From the NCBI GenBank assembly GCA_963708245.1, contig OY970201.1:2046001-2110000 (forward strand): a DNA stretch of 64,000 nucleotides. Reading direction: 5' to 3'. Below the pieces are notes generated by a model, which searched no databases, was not told the DNA's origin, and worked only from the letters and a program-made list of their open reading frames with translations. This document shows, piece by piece, positions 46,226 to 54,401 of the stretch. Origin of the DNA: CAVYXK01 sp963708245 (lineage in GTDB: Bacteria; Pseudomonadota; Alphaproteobacteria; Acetobacterales; Acetobacteraceae). The translations under genes were made by a program, and so were the position numbers. Numbering within the stretch: position 1 is the stretch's first letter; each line of letters opens with the position of its first letter.

Positions 46226-46644
46226 GCCAGACAAGCAGGCGCCACAGCGCGGTTAGCGCTACGATCCAGAGCGCGGCCAGTCCGACGACGAAGCCAAGTA
46301 GGCGCGGCAGCAGCGCGCGCGTGCGCCCGGCGGTCGCCAGCACCGCCAAGCGCAGCGCCAGCGCGGCACCGGGCGATCATTCCGACCAAGCCTCATCTAG
46401 ACCAGGATTTTCCACTCCCGATAAGTTGCGCACAGGATCGGGTCCGGTGCGGAGCGGCGACCCTCGCTGGCTTCGCCGAGGCTTGGCCAAGAACAACCCG
46501 GGCTAGTCATTCGGCCAGGATGGAGCGAGAAGTAGGCGAGCTTGCAGTTCACCCTGCGAGTGAGTAACCACCTCAATCTGCGGTCTGCCGCGGACACAGA
46601 TTCGTCGGTCCGGCCGCCGACCGCATAAGAGGGAGAAGAGCACC
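46226..46644. other. No recognisable gene
   Basis: A minus frame at about 46215-46345 reads one strongly hydrophobic helix (LLGFVVGLAALWIVALTALW), perhaps the tail of a lost membrane protein. The rest, to the hemA relic, shows nothing except GAGGGAGAAGAGC just before the hemA ATG. Confidence 0.5.
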
Positions 46645-47035
46645 ATGAACTTCGAAGCTTTCTTTCGGAGCTTTCCGAGCTACGGCGCGAGGGGCCCTAC
46701 CGGATTTTCGCCGACCTGGAACGCAAGGCGGGTAGCTTTCCGCGGGCGACCCATCACAAGGAGCGTGGCCAGGCGGAAGTGACGGTCTGGTGCTCGAACG
46801 ATTACCTGGGCATGGGCCAGATCCGTCGGTTTTGCAAGCGATGCATCAGGCGCTGGACCGGTGCGGCGCGGGAGCTGGCGGGACGCGTAATATCGCTGGG
46901 ACCAACCATAATCATGTGTTACTAGAGCACGAGCTGGCGGATCTGCATGGCACGGAGGCCGCGCTGCTGTTTAATTCGGGCTATATGTCGAACTGGGCGT
47001 CACTAATTACGCTGGCGGGGCGCTTGCAGGTTTAG
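46645..47035 (+). pseudogene. hemA: 5-aminolevulinate synthase N-terminal relic, frameshifted
   Basis: MNFEAFFRSF, then after a shift YRIFADLERKAGSFPRATHH and TVWCSNDYLGMGQ, then after another shift PSVLQAMHQALDRCGAGAGG TRNIAGTNHNHVLLEHELAD. These are consecutive blocks of ALAS, the alphaproteobacterial enzyme that starts haem synthesis from glycine and succinyl-CoA. One base is missing at CAGATCCG (expected CAGAATCCG) and another shift lies near 46693. The PLP-lysine half is absent. Confidence 0.85.
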
Positions 47036-47055
47036 CGAAACCGCATCTCGCTGCA

Positions 47056-47385
47056 GACGAGAACTCTCGAACGATATACCATTCATTCTGGGAGATCGGG
47101 TCCAATTACAGCAGGTAATTCTCAACCTGGTTATAAACGCCATCGAAGCCATGACCGGAAGCGGTCAGGCGGAGCGAGATCTACTGATCTCCTCGGCAAA
47201 GACGGCGCTTGCTGGGCCTGTTTGACGCATTCTACACTACCAAGCCTGACGGTACGGGAACGGGTCTGGCGATCAGCCGAACAATCATCGGGGCTCTTGG
47301 CGGACAAATTCGGGCCATGGCCGACGTACCCAAGGGAGTGAAATTCGAGTTCGAGCTTCCGATCGAGGGATGCGAAGCGCCATGA
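47056..47385 (+). pseudogene. Histidine kinase C-terminal fragment
   Basis: ILGDRVQLQQVILNLVINAI EAM carries the N box; then, after an internal deletion that removes the G1 box and shifts the frame, LFDAFYTTKPDGTGTGLAIS carries the G2 box and the end. The TGA overlaps the ATG of the next FixJ-like gene (ATGA), so this was its cognate kinase. Sensor and phospho-accepting histidine are gone. Confidence 0.82.
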
Positions 47386-48014
47386 GAGACGAGCCGCCCA
47401 TCGTATTCATCGTCGACGACGATGCTTCCGTGCGCGATGCCGTGGAAGACCTCCTTCGCTCGGTCGGCCTGGATGTCAAGTCGTTCGCATCGACGCAGGA
47501 ATTTCTGGCGAGCAAACGGCCGGATGCGCCCGCCTGCCTCGTGCTGGACGTAAGACTGCCAGGGACAAGCGGTTTGGAGTTCCAGCGTACGCTGACCACA
47601 TCTGGAAGCGATCTTCCAATCATATTCATCAGCGGTCATGGCGACATTCCCATGTCGGTGCAGGCGATGAAGGCTGGGGCCGTTGAGTTCTTGATCAAGC
47701 CCTTGCATGAGCAGGCATTGCTGGATGCGATCCAGGCAGCGATCGGGCGCGATCGGGCACGGCGTCACGAGGCCAACGTCGTTACCGAGCTACAGGAGCG
47801 CTTCAATTCCCTGACTGCGCGCGAAAGAGAAGTTCTGGCGCTTGTCGTCGCCGGTCGGATGAACAAGCAGATCGCGGCTCAGCTTGCATTGAGTGAGAAC
47901 ACGGTTAAGGTCCATCGCAGCCAGATCACGCAAAAGATGCGAGCGAAGTCTTTGGTCGATCTGGTCCGAATTGCCGACAAGCTCGGCATTTCCAGAAACC
48001 CTGGAGCGAGTTAG
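47382..48014 (+). CDS. FixJ/NarL-type response regulator
   Basis: 210 residues from the ATG at 47382. Receiver domain with IVFIVDDDASVRDAVEDLLR, phospho-acceptor in CLVLDVRLPGTSGLEFQ and the conserved Lys in VEFLIKPLHEQ; LuxR-type helix-turn-helix LTAREREVLALVVAGRMNKQ ... SENTVKVHRSQITQKM. Its original kinase (upstream) is a relic; the PAS kinase 23 bases downstream on the same strand is the likely present partner. Confidence 0.93.
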   Translation: MRDEPPIVFIVDDDASVRDAVEDLLRSVGLDVKSFASTQEFLASKRPDAPACLVLDVRLPGTSGLEFQRTLTTSGSDLPIIFISGHGDIPMSVQAMKAGAVEFLIKPLHEQALLDAIQAAIGRDRARRHEANVVTELQERFNSLTAREREVLALVVAGRMNKQIAAQLALSENTVKVHRSQITQKMRAKSLVDLVRIADKLGISRNPGAS

Positions 48015-48036
48015 AGTCTAGCCTACCACAAGGGAA

Positions 48037-49611
48037 ATGCCGATGACGAGCCCCAAAGGTGAATCGGCCGGCGAGCGGCGCTTCCGACTGGTCGTCGAAG
48101 CCGCGGCAAACGCTATGGTGCTGAGCGACCGGGCCGGCAAGATTGTCATGGTCAATACTCAGGCCGAGCGGGTTTTTGGTTACTCGCGGGCCGAACTGGT
48201 GGGGCAGCCGGTAGAGATGCTCGTGCCCGAACGGTTCCGTACTCATCACCCGGAGTGGCGCAAGGCATTTCTTGCCGATCCACAGCCGCGGCCGATGGGG
48301 ACCGGGCGCGATCTCTACGGTCTCAAGAAGGATGGCAGCGAGTTCCCTGTCGAGATCGGCTTGAACCCGATCGAGACCGACGAGGGAACAATGGTGCTGT
48401 CGGCAATTGTGGATATCACCGCACGCAAAGTAGCCGAACTGGCGCTGCGCGAGAGCGAGCAGCGCTATAGCGTGCTGGTCGAAGGCGTCATCGACTACGC
48501 GATCTACATGCTCGATCCAAATGGCATCGTCACCAACTGGAACCGGGGCGCACAGCGCATCAAGGGCTACCGCACCGAAGAGATCGTCGGCCAGCACTTC
48601 TCTTGCTTCTACACCGAGGAGGACCGTGCTGCGAATGTGCCGCAGCTATCGCTCGAAATCGCTGCCCGCGATGGTCGGTATGAGGCCGAAGCAGCCTGGC
48701 GCGTGTGCAAGGACGGGAGCCAATTCTTGGCCAATGTGGTGATCGACGTACTTAAGGATGACAATGGCCAGTTGATCGGCTTCGCCAAGATCACACGCGA
48801 CGTTACCGAACGCGTCCAGGCGGCACACGAGCTGCAGGACACGCGTATCAGCCTGGTGCAGTCGCGCGCCGAGGAGGCGCTACGACGCGCGCAAACTGAA
48901 CTCGCGCACGTCGCGCGCGTAGTAACCTTGGGCGAGCTGAGCGCCTCTATCGCGCATGAAGTGAACCAGCCGCTCGCCGGTGTAGTGAGCAGCGGTTACG
49001 CCTGTTTGAACTGGCTGGCCAGCCAACCTCCTAACATTGAACAGGCAAGACGATCTGTCGACCGGATCATCAAGGACGGCAAACGGGCGAGCGAGATCAT
49101 TCAGCGTGTCCATGCGCTCGCGACCAAGGCCGGCATCCAGAAAGCACCGCTCGACATCAATGACGTCATTAACGAGGTCATCGCCTTGGTGCAGTTTGAG
49201 CTGCTCAGCCACCTTGTGTCGCTACGGATGGAGCTCGCGCCTGCTTTACCCTTGATCCTCGCCGATCGTGTCCAGCTGCAGCAGGTGATCATCAACCTGG
49301 TGATGAATGGCATCGAGGCGATGCAATCGGTCGCAGAACGGCCGCACGAACTGATAATCCGGTCGCAGCAGGACGAAGCACGCCAGGTTCTGGTGACAGT
49401 GGAGGACCGCGGTGTCGGGATTTCCACCGAGAAAGCCGACCGGCTGTTCAATGCCTTCTTTACCACCAAATCCAGCGGCTTGGGCATGGGCCTATCCATC
49501 TGCCGCTCGATTGTCGAGGCACATGGGGGACAGATATTGGCCGCCAATAATGCCGGGCCGGGTGCGATGTTTCAGTTCACTCTGCCATTGCATCAAGAGG
49601 ATACGCCGTGA
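48037..49611 (+). CDS. PAS-domain sensor histidine kinase (FixL-like)
   Basis: 524 residues, soluble. Two PAS domains (about 15-135: RLVVEAAANAMVLSDRAGKI; about 145-265: YAIYMLDPNGIVTNWNRGAQ), then HisKA with the phospho-histidine in SIASIAHEVNQPL-type sequence (SASIAHEVNQPLAG, His near 307) and HATPase boxes VIINLVMNGIEAM, VEDRGVGIS and GLGMGLSICRSIV. Haem-binding of FixL type cannot be confirmed from the motif alone. It lies between two receiver genes and may phosphorylate either or both. Confidence 0.92.
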   Translation: MPMTSPKGESAGERRFRLVVEAAANAMVLSDRAGKIVMVNTQAERVFGYSRAELVGQPVEMLVPERFRTHHPEWRKAFLADPQPRPMGTGRDLYGLKKDGSEFPVEIGLNPIETDEGTMVLSAIVDITARKVAELALRESEQRYSVLVEGVIDYAIYMLDPNGIVTNWNRGAQRIKGYRTEEIVGQHFSCFYTEEDRAANVPQLSLEIAARDGRYEAEAAWRVCKDGSQFLANVVIDVLKDDNGQLIGFAKITRDVTERVQAAHELQDTRISLVQSRAEEALRRAQTELAHVARVVTLGELSASIAHEVNQPLAGVVSSGYACLNWLASQPPNIEQARRSVDRIIKDGKRASEIIQRVHALATKAGIQKAPLDINDVINEVIALVQFELLSHLVSLRMELAPALPLILADRVQLQQVIINLVMNGIEAMQSVAERPHELIIRSQQDEARQVLVTVEDRGVGISTEKADRLFNAFFTTKSSGLGMGLSICRSIVEAHGGQILAANNAGPGAMFQFTLPLHQEDTP

Positions 49612-49619
49612 CCGGACGC

Positions 49620-50020
49620 TCAAAATGGCTGCCCGACCTCGCGAACGCCTGCGGCTTGATTGGCCGGCGACCACAATTTGCGATGCATCTCTCCACAACA
49701 ATGTCTGTGAGCTGCCCCGCCTCTCGGCTCGGCCGAACGAGATGAATGACGTAAACCTCGATCATGAGTGCGCAGCCAACGTGCTAGCCAGGAGCCATCG
49801 CGACCGGCTTCAAAGGCAACGGTGATTCGCGTGATCGGCTTCCCGCCTTTTCTGCTTCCTGCCTCCATCGGCAGAGTAGCTGCGGAAGCAGTTCCTGATC
49901 CGGCGCGATTCAGCGGATGGCAATGAACGCCGGGCACGATGCCAGCAACTAGCCAGCCGGCAAGTCCCATCTCAATCACCGCAATGACCGTGCTATCCTG
50001 GTCGAGGGCGACGAAGGATC
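49620..50020 (-). mobile_element. IS110-family transposase N-terminal relic
   Basis: FVALDQDSTVIAVIEMGLAG WLVAGIVPG and ITRITVAFEAGRDGSWLARW LR match the start of an IS110-family transposase subgroup; later sequence (EVYVIHLVRPSREAGQ) continues in another frame. Degraded by frameshifts and truncated. It separates the PAS kinase from the receiver gene, where a response regulator gene might once have followed directly (GTGA at the kinase stop). Confidence 0.65.
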
Positions 50021-50256
50021 TAAGGATCTGCTGAGGTCGTTCACCCGTAGCATGAGGCGCTCCATCGGTCTGTGCAGCGACGATGGTGCCATTCCTTCGC
50101 CGCCCGCCCCATACCATCTAAACCAAAGCACTAGGGGCCTAGTTCGTTCGCTGAGTTCGGTCGCCCGTGAGCCCATGCTCACTCAACCGAATTAAGCGAG
50201 ATTCGCACCTTCGCGCAATAGCGTCGCGTCGCCGCGCGGGATTAGCTTTGTTCGCG

Positions 50257-50664
50257 ATGTCGGAAGTTCGAATGCCAGATAGACCGGTGATCTCGATCGT
50301 CGACGACGATAAGTCGGTTCGCGACGGTACGGCGGACCTGATCAGGTCTATGGGCTACATCGCTAAGACATTTGGGGGCGCCGAAGAGTTGCTGCGATCC
50401 AACCGCCTTCACGACACATCCTGCCTGATCTCGGACATGCGAATGACCGGGATGACCGGGCTCGAGTTGCATAACCATCTGATGAAATCAGGGCACGACA
50501 TTCCTACCATTCTGATCACTGCTTTTCCCAACGAACGAGACCAGAGACGAGCAAAAAAAGCTGGTGTAGTCTGTTATTTGACGAAACCCTTCAATAAGGA
50601 TGACCTGGTCGCAGGTATCCGTTTGGCCCTCGATCGCCACAAGACTGATGAAGGGGAGTCATGA
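50257..50664 (+). CDS. Stand-alone receiver domain protein
   Basis: About 135 residues (ATG at 50257 or 50272). FixJ-like receiver only: VISIVDDDKSVRDGTADLIR, phospho-acceptor Asp in CLISDMRMTGMTGLEL, Lys in CYLTKPFNKDDLV. No output domain. Its TGA overlaps the ATG of the winged-helix/NTPase gene by four bases (50661-50664), so the two are translationally coupled, and the partner has an OmpR-like DNA-binding domain that this protein lacks. Confidence 0.88.
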   Translation: MSEVRMPDRPVISIVDDDKSVRDGTADLIRSMGYIAKTFGGAEELLRSNRLHDTSCLISDMRMTGMTGLELHNHLMKSGHDIPTILITAFPNERDQRRAKKAGVVCYLTKPFNKDDLVAGIRLALDRHKTDEGES

Positions 50665-52277
50665 TGATGTCTATCGAAGCCGTACGTCGCGTCGGGGATC
50701 CAGAGCGTCTCATGTCGGTCCAAGAAAAAGGGATCATTGACGCTCGCGAGAACGCAATTCTGTTTGGCCCCTTCCGCCTGCTGCCCACACAACGACTTCT
50801 GCTGGAATCGGACAAACCCGTTCGTCTCGGTAGTCGCGCCCTAGATCTCCTTATCGCCCTGGTCGAGCGTCCTGGGGAACTGATTGGAAAGAACGAACTC
50901 ATGGCGCGCGTGTGGTCGAATGTGACCGTCGTGGAGACCAACCTTAAGGTCCAGGTTACCGCACTGCGCCGCGCGCTGCGCGATGGCCGGGATGGCAATC
51001 GCTATTTGCTCAATACCCCCGGGCGAGGTTACAGCTTTGTGGCGCCAGTCACTTTCCGGGCGGATCGGCAGCGCTCAGCACCGGCGACCGCGACACGACG
51101 CGAGCATAATCTGCCGCGCGCCTTGACACGACTGATCGGACGGTCCGATGACCTGGACAAGCTGGAGAAGCAACTGGAGCATCGGCGCTTGCTTACCATC
51201 GCCGGACCGGGTGGGATCGGGAAGACCTCTGTTGCTCTCGCCCTGGCCGAAAGATCGATCGACGCCTACGAGCACGGCGCCTGGCTCATCGATCTGGCGC
51301 CGGTCAGTGACTCCGGCCTGGTGCCAAACGCGGTTGCTGACGCGTTGGGGCTCGAGGTTTCCTCAGAGAACCCTCTTCCCGACCTGATCGTCGCAATCCG
51401 CGACAGGCAAATGCTGCTTGTGATCGACAACTGTGAACATGTCATCGGGTCCGGCGGCGCATTGGTGGCCGAGATCATGAGACATGCGCCCTGTGTGCAT
51501 ATCCTTGCAACGAGCCGCGTGCCTCTGCGCGTTGAAGACGAGCGGCTATACTGGCTGCCTCCTCTCGCAAGCCCGCCACCTTCAGGATCGCTCGCAGCGG
51601 CTGATGCGTTGGTCTTTCCTGCCGTTCAGTTATTCGTCGAACGTGTAGTGGCGAATTCAGGCGAATTTGAGCTCACTGATGCGAACGCCCCTGGCGTCGC
51701 GGACATCTGCCGGAAGATGGATGGGCTCCCGCTCGCGATAGGATTCGCAGCCGCACGCGTCGCAGTCTTCGGGGTCCGGGGATCTTTGGCAGGCCTCGAC
51801 GCGCATATGCGGCGGCTCAAAGGCGGTCCCCGCGGGGCGTCTCCCAGGCACCAGTCCATGAGTGCCACATTCGATTGGAGTTACAGCCTGCTCGACCGAG
51901 TTGAGCAAATGGTCTTACGCCGCCTTGCGATCTTTACGGATGACTTCACGCTCAACGCTGCTAGCAAGGTAGCCGCCGATGCCGCACACTCTGAAAGTGA
52001 GATCATCACCAAGGTGGTGGACCTAGTGGAGAAGTCGTTGCTCACTGTAGACCTGAGCAACACCGAGCCGCGCTTCCGGCTTCTCGAAACGACCCGCGCC
52101 TTTGCCCGGATAAAGCTCGCTGAGAGCGGCGAGCGAGACACCATCAATCGCGCCCATGAAATCCTGCGCGGGAACCCAGCCAATGACCGCCTATGTCGGC
52201 GCGCGGATGCAATGCCGTTCCTGGCCGCTGTCAGCAACCTCTACGACCCCGCGAGAGCGCATAGACGTGCAGCATGA
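50661..52277 (+). CDS. Winged-helix / STAND-NTPase regulator 3, lacking TPR half
   Basis: 538 residues as read (521 from the internal ATG at 50712). Winged helix (LFGPFRLLPTQRLLLESDKP, KNELMARVWSNVTVVETNLK) and STAND NTPase (Walker A GPGGIGKTS; Walker B LLVIDNCEHV with the Glu that regulators 1 and 2 lack; VAFDWSYSLL-like hinge TFDWSYSLLDRVEQMVLRRL). The protein ends soon after LLETTRAFARIKLAESGERD, just where the TPR region begins in its relatives. It is either truncated or a natural short form coupled to the receiver gene. Confidence 0.85.
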   Translation: MMMSIEAVRRVGDPERLMSVQEKGIIDARENAILFGPFRLLPTQRLLLESDKPVRLGSRALDLLIALVERPGELIGKNELMARVWSNVTVVETNLKVQVTALRRALRDGRDGNRYLLNTPGRGYSFVAPVTFRADRQRSAPATATRREHNLPRALTRLIGRSDDLDKLEKQLEHRRLLTIAGPGGIGKTSVALALAERSIDAYEHGAWLIDLAPVSDSGLVPNAVADALGLEVSSENPLPDLIVAIRDRQMLLVIDNCEHVIGSGGALVAEIMRHAPCVHILATSRVPLRVEDERLYWLPPLASPPPSGSLAAADALVFPAVQLFVERVVANSGEFELTDANAPGVADICRKMDGLPLAIGFAAARVAVFGVRGSLAGLDAHMRRLKGGPRGASPRHQSMSATFDWSYSLLDRVEQMVLRRLAIFTDDFTLNAASKVAADAAHSESEIITKVVDLVEKSLLTVDLSNTEPRFRLLETTRAFARIKLAESGERDTINRAHEILRGNPANDRLCRRADAMPFLAAVSNLYDPARAHRRAA

Positions 52278-52446
52278 CGAGTGCACCCACGCCCGGTCAG
52301 GTCGCGGGTCGCGAGCGGGCAGAGCGTTGAGCCCAACTCAAAATACCGAGCCAACAAATCGCTTGTGTTGCCGCGAACGGCTAGCTAGTTTCCGGCGCAG
52401 AATTCAAATTCTGGCAGAGAAGTAGCGGGATTGACCGCAAGCAATT

Positions 52447-52472
52447 GTCCCGCCGGAGAGGCTCGGCGGGAC
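52447..52472. terminator. GC-rich hairpin after regulator 3
   Basis: GTCCCGCC and GGCGGGAC form an eight-base perfect stem with a ten-base loop, about 170 bases after the regulator 3 stop and before the ISNCY relic that converges on it. No T run follows. It could stop transcription or mark an IS end. The rest of 52278-52502 shows no gene. Confidence 0.4.
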
Positions 52473-52502
52473 GATCAGGGGCGGGATGTCGGGATGGCGT
52501 TG

Positions 52503-52871
52503 TTAGTTGGCTGACTGATTGTCGATCGCGTGTCCGATATTGATCAGGTTATCGGAGATCACCCCGAGGCCAACCCAGCGCTTCATGCCATTGTCGCCGA
52601 GATAACGACATCGATTGAGGCCGTGTCGCCGCTTGCTCACACTTATGCGTCCTTCGCATCCCGACCGCCATAGCTGCCCGTTCCGGAACCATCGCTTCTT
52701 CTGTTCAGGTTTGCGGGCTGTGTTCTTGCTGTTGTAATTGGGGATGCAGACCCGCTTCACTCCCTTTGCTTTCGCCGCGGCTTCGTTTTTCGTCGAGTAG
52801 AAGCCGGCATCCGCGGCAATGAGCCGGGGAATGCAGCCCAGCTTCGCTTCACGCCCCTTGGGCGATCGCAC
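52503..52871 (-). mobile_element. ISNCY-type transposase C-terminal fragment
   Basis: RLIAADAGFYSTKNEAAAKA, WRSGCEGRISVSKRRHGLNR CRY and MKRWVGLGVISDNLINIGHA are the last conserved blocks of ISNCY-like DDE transposases. The N-terminal two thirds are missing. Confidence 0.78.
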
Positions 52872-53183
52872 TGGTTGGCTGATCGTGGAGACTGAAACCT
52901 CCGCGCGACAGCGGCCTTCACGAAAATCCTACGCTCGATAATCGCGATGAAGCCAGTCAGCTCCGCGGAGTTTTAACAAGAGAAACACACTCTCGACAAT
53001 CCCACCGCTAATTATAAGCCGTGGATAGCGCTATCTTCCGAACGTGAAGTCCGGCAGGTCGCAAGGCATGCAAAGTGCGCCTTCATGAGCGCCAAGAAGG
53101 GTTTTTGGGCGCGAGTGACTGCGGTCACAGACAAGGAACCGAGCCGGGCCTAAGTCGGCTCCCGATCGAGCAAGAGGTAACAG
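52872..53183. other. Intergenic, nothing recognised
   Basis: Frames on both strands are short. The last part contains AGAGGTAACAG, the probable ribosome-binding site of the small Cys-rich gene at 53184. Confidence 0.5.
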
Positions 53184-53354
53184 ATGGCCAAGACGGCAGA
53201 GTCGTGGCTAGTACCGTGCGTGTGTGCGTGCGGATGCGGACGGCATCACATGCACACTATTTTTAAAGTCAAGGACGAGCGCCCATGTTGGTTCTTGTCG
53301 AAGGAACACCTCGCCGCGTACGAGGCGTGGCGCGAACCGGAGAAGTCCGCATGA
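53184..53354 (+). CDS. Small Cys/His-rich protein, unknown
   Basis: 56 residues beginning MAKTAESWLVPCVCACGCGR followed by HHMH. Four cysteines at near-alternate positions plus three histidines look like a compact metal-binding motif; a fifth Cys follows in ERPCWF, and the tail is helical (SKEHLAAYEAWREPEK). AGAGG lies six bases before the ATG. It lies between mobile-element scraps. No family recognised; could be a small zinc protein from a mobile element. Confidence 0.5.
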   Translation: MAKTAESWLVPCVCACGCGRHHMHTIFKVKDERPCWFLSKEHLAAYEAWREPEKSA

Positions 53355-53572
53355 GCGGAAGGCTCCAGCACGTAGGAGCGGTTCCAGTCCTGCGCGAAAT
53401 GACCAGGATACACCGGGCTGTCCGCGAAGTAACGATCGTCCGGCGTGCGGTCCTGCTCGTCCAGCCGGTCGGTGATCTCCTTGCGGACGGCGGTGAAAAC
53501 CGTCGCCTCAGCCGCGACATAACCGTTCCAGTCGAGCCGATCGATCTCGGCAGCATGCGGCTCGTCGGAATG
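53340..53572 (-). pseudogene. Alpha/beta-hydrolase N-terminal fragment
   Basis: EATVFTAVRKEITDRLDEQD RTPDDRYF and SPVYPGHFAQDWNRSYVLEP match the lead-in region of a proteobacterial alpha/beta-hydrolase family, just before the first strand and the nucleophile domain, which are missing. Its 5' side is cut exactly where the group II intron begins. Confidence 0.62.
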
Positions 53573-53575
53573 AAG

Positions 53576-54025
53576 GTGTGCCAGGGTTCCAACGGCGAAC
53601 CGGTAACGAGGGCTGAAGGCCCGAACGATTGGGAGAGGCAGGTAGGACCGGCAACTCATGAGTGGAAAGCGGCAGAAAAACCAGTACTCACTGGCCTCGG
53701 AACCGAGGGCCACGGTGAACCCCTGGTCAGCTGATTCCAGAGGGCCGAACCACTCGCGGCGAAGCCGACACCCGAAAGCCCGGCTGGAACGGAACGGAAC
53801 AACTAATGGAGGAGGTGCGCGACCGAGAGAATCTCCAAAGTGCGTGGAGACGCGTTCGAGGGAACCAGGGTAGTCCTGGCGTGGATGGAATGACCATCGA
53901 CGATGCCAAGATCTATCTGCGTGAGCACTGGCCAAGCATACGGTCTCAACTGCTCGACGGGAACCTACCAGCCGCAGCCGGTTAGGCGGGTCGAAATACC
54001 CAAGCCGGGCGGTGGGGTCAGGAGG
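53576..54025 (+). mobile_element. Group II intron 5' part with reverse transcriptase start
   Basis: GTGTGCC at 53576 fits the group II intron 5' consensus. The following 230 bases look like domain I (for example CGAACCGGTAACGAGGGCTG). From 53805 the frame reads MEEVRDRENLQSAWRRVRGN QGSPGVDGMTID and IYLREHWPSIRSQLLDGN, the start of the LtrA-type reverse transcriptase. A frameshift at about 53965 then moves to YQPQPVRRVEIPKPGGGVRR, and likeness ends. RT core, maturase and domains V-VI are absent. Dead fragment. Confidence 0.8.
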
Positions 54026-54169
54026 CGACAGCGCCTCGACGCCGCCGACCAGCAGGGCGTGCGCCTCGTCCTTATCGATCTTCTGACCTCTCGTGTCGCC
54101 GGGGTCGTGATCCCTCAAGCGAAAGGGCCGCCCGTCTTCGACACGGTGCCACGCCAATAGCTTCGACAC
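54022..54169 (-). pseudogene. PPK2-family polyphosphate kinase N-terminal fragment
   Basis: WHRVEDGRPFRLRDHDPGDT RG followed by KDEAHALLVGGVEAL resembles the N-terminal lead of PPK2 enzymes, before the Walker A region. Only about 45 codons remain, cut by the intron fragment. Confidence 0.55.
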
Positions 54170-54401
54170 CCGCTTTGCCGTATTTAGCCGCCTAATGTGA
54201 GAGAGTGCCTCCGAGGCCTGACGGGACCCCTCGTCTCGCCAGCGGGTCAGTTTCCAGGGTCGCCGACAACATTGATAGCAACACGGCGCAAGAACGACGA
54301 ACGAGAAAGCCTAGCTTACTTGCGAGCAACTCGTCGGGCGCCCGTGCGGCGGGCGGAGCCGTTAACAGCGGGAGACAGGGTTTCTGATCGGGCTCGAGGC
54401 G

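Noticed and set aside
53246..54169. One 307-codon minus-strand gene
   Set aside because: The frame happens to join a PPK2-like fragment, antisense intron sequence and an alpha/beta-hydrolase fragment; it is not one protein.
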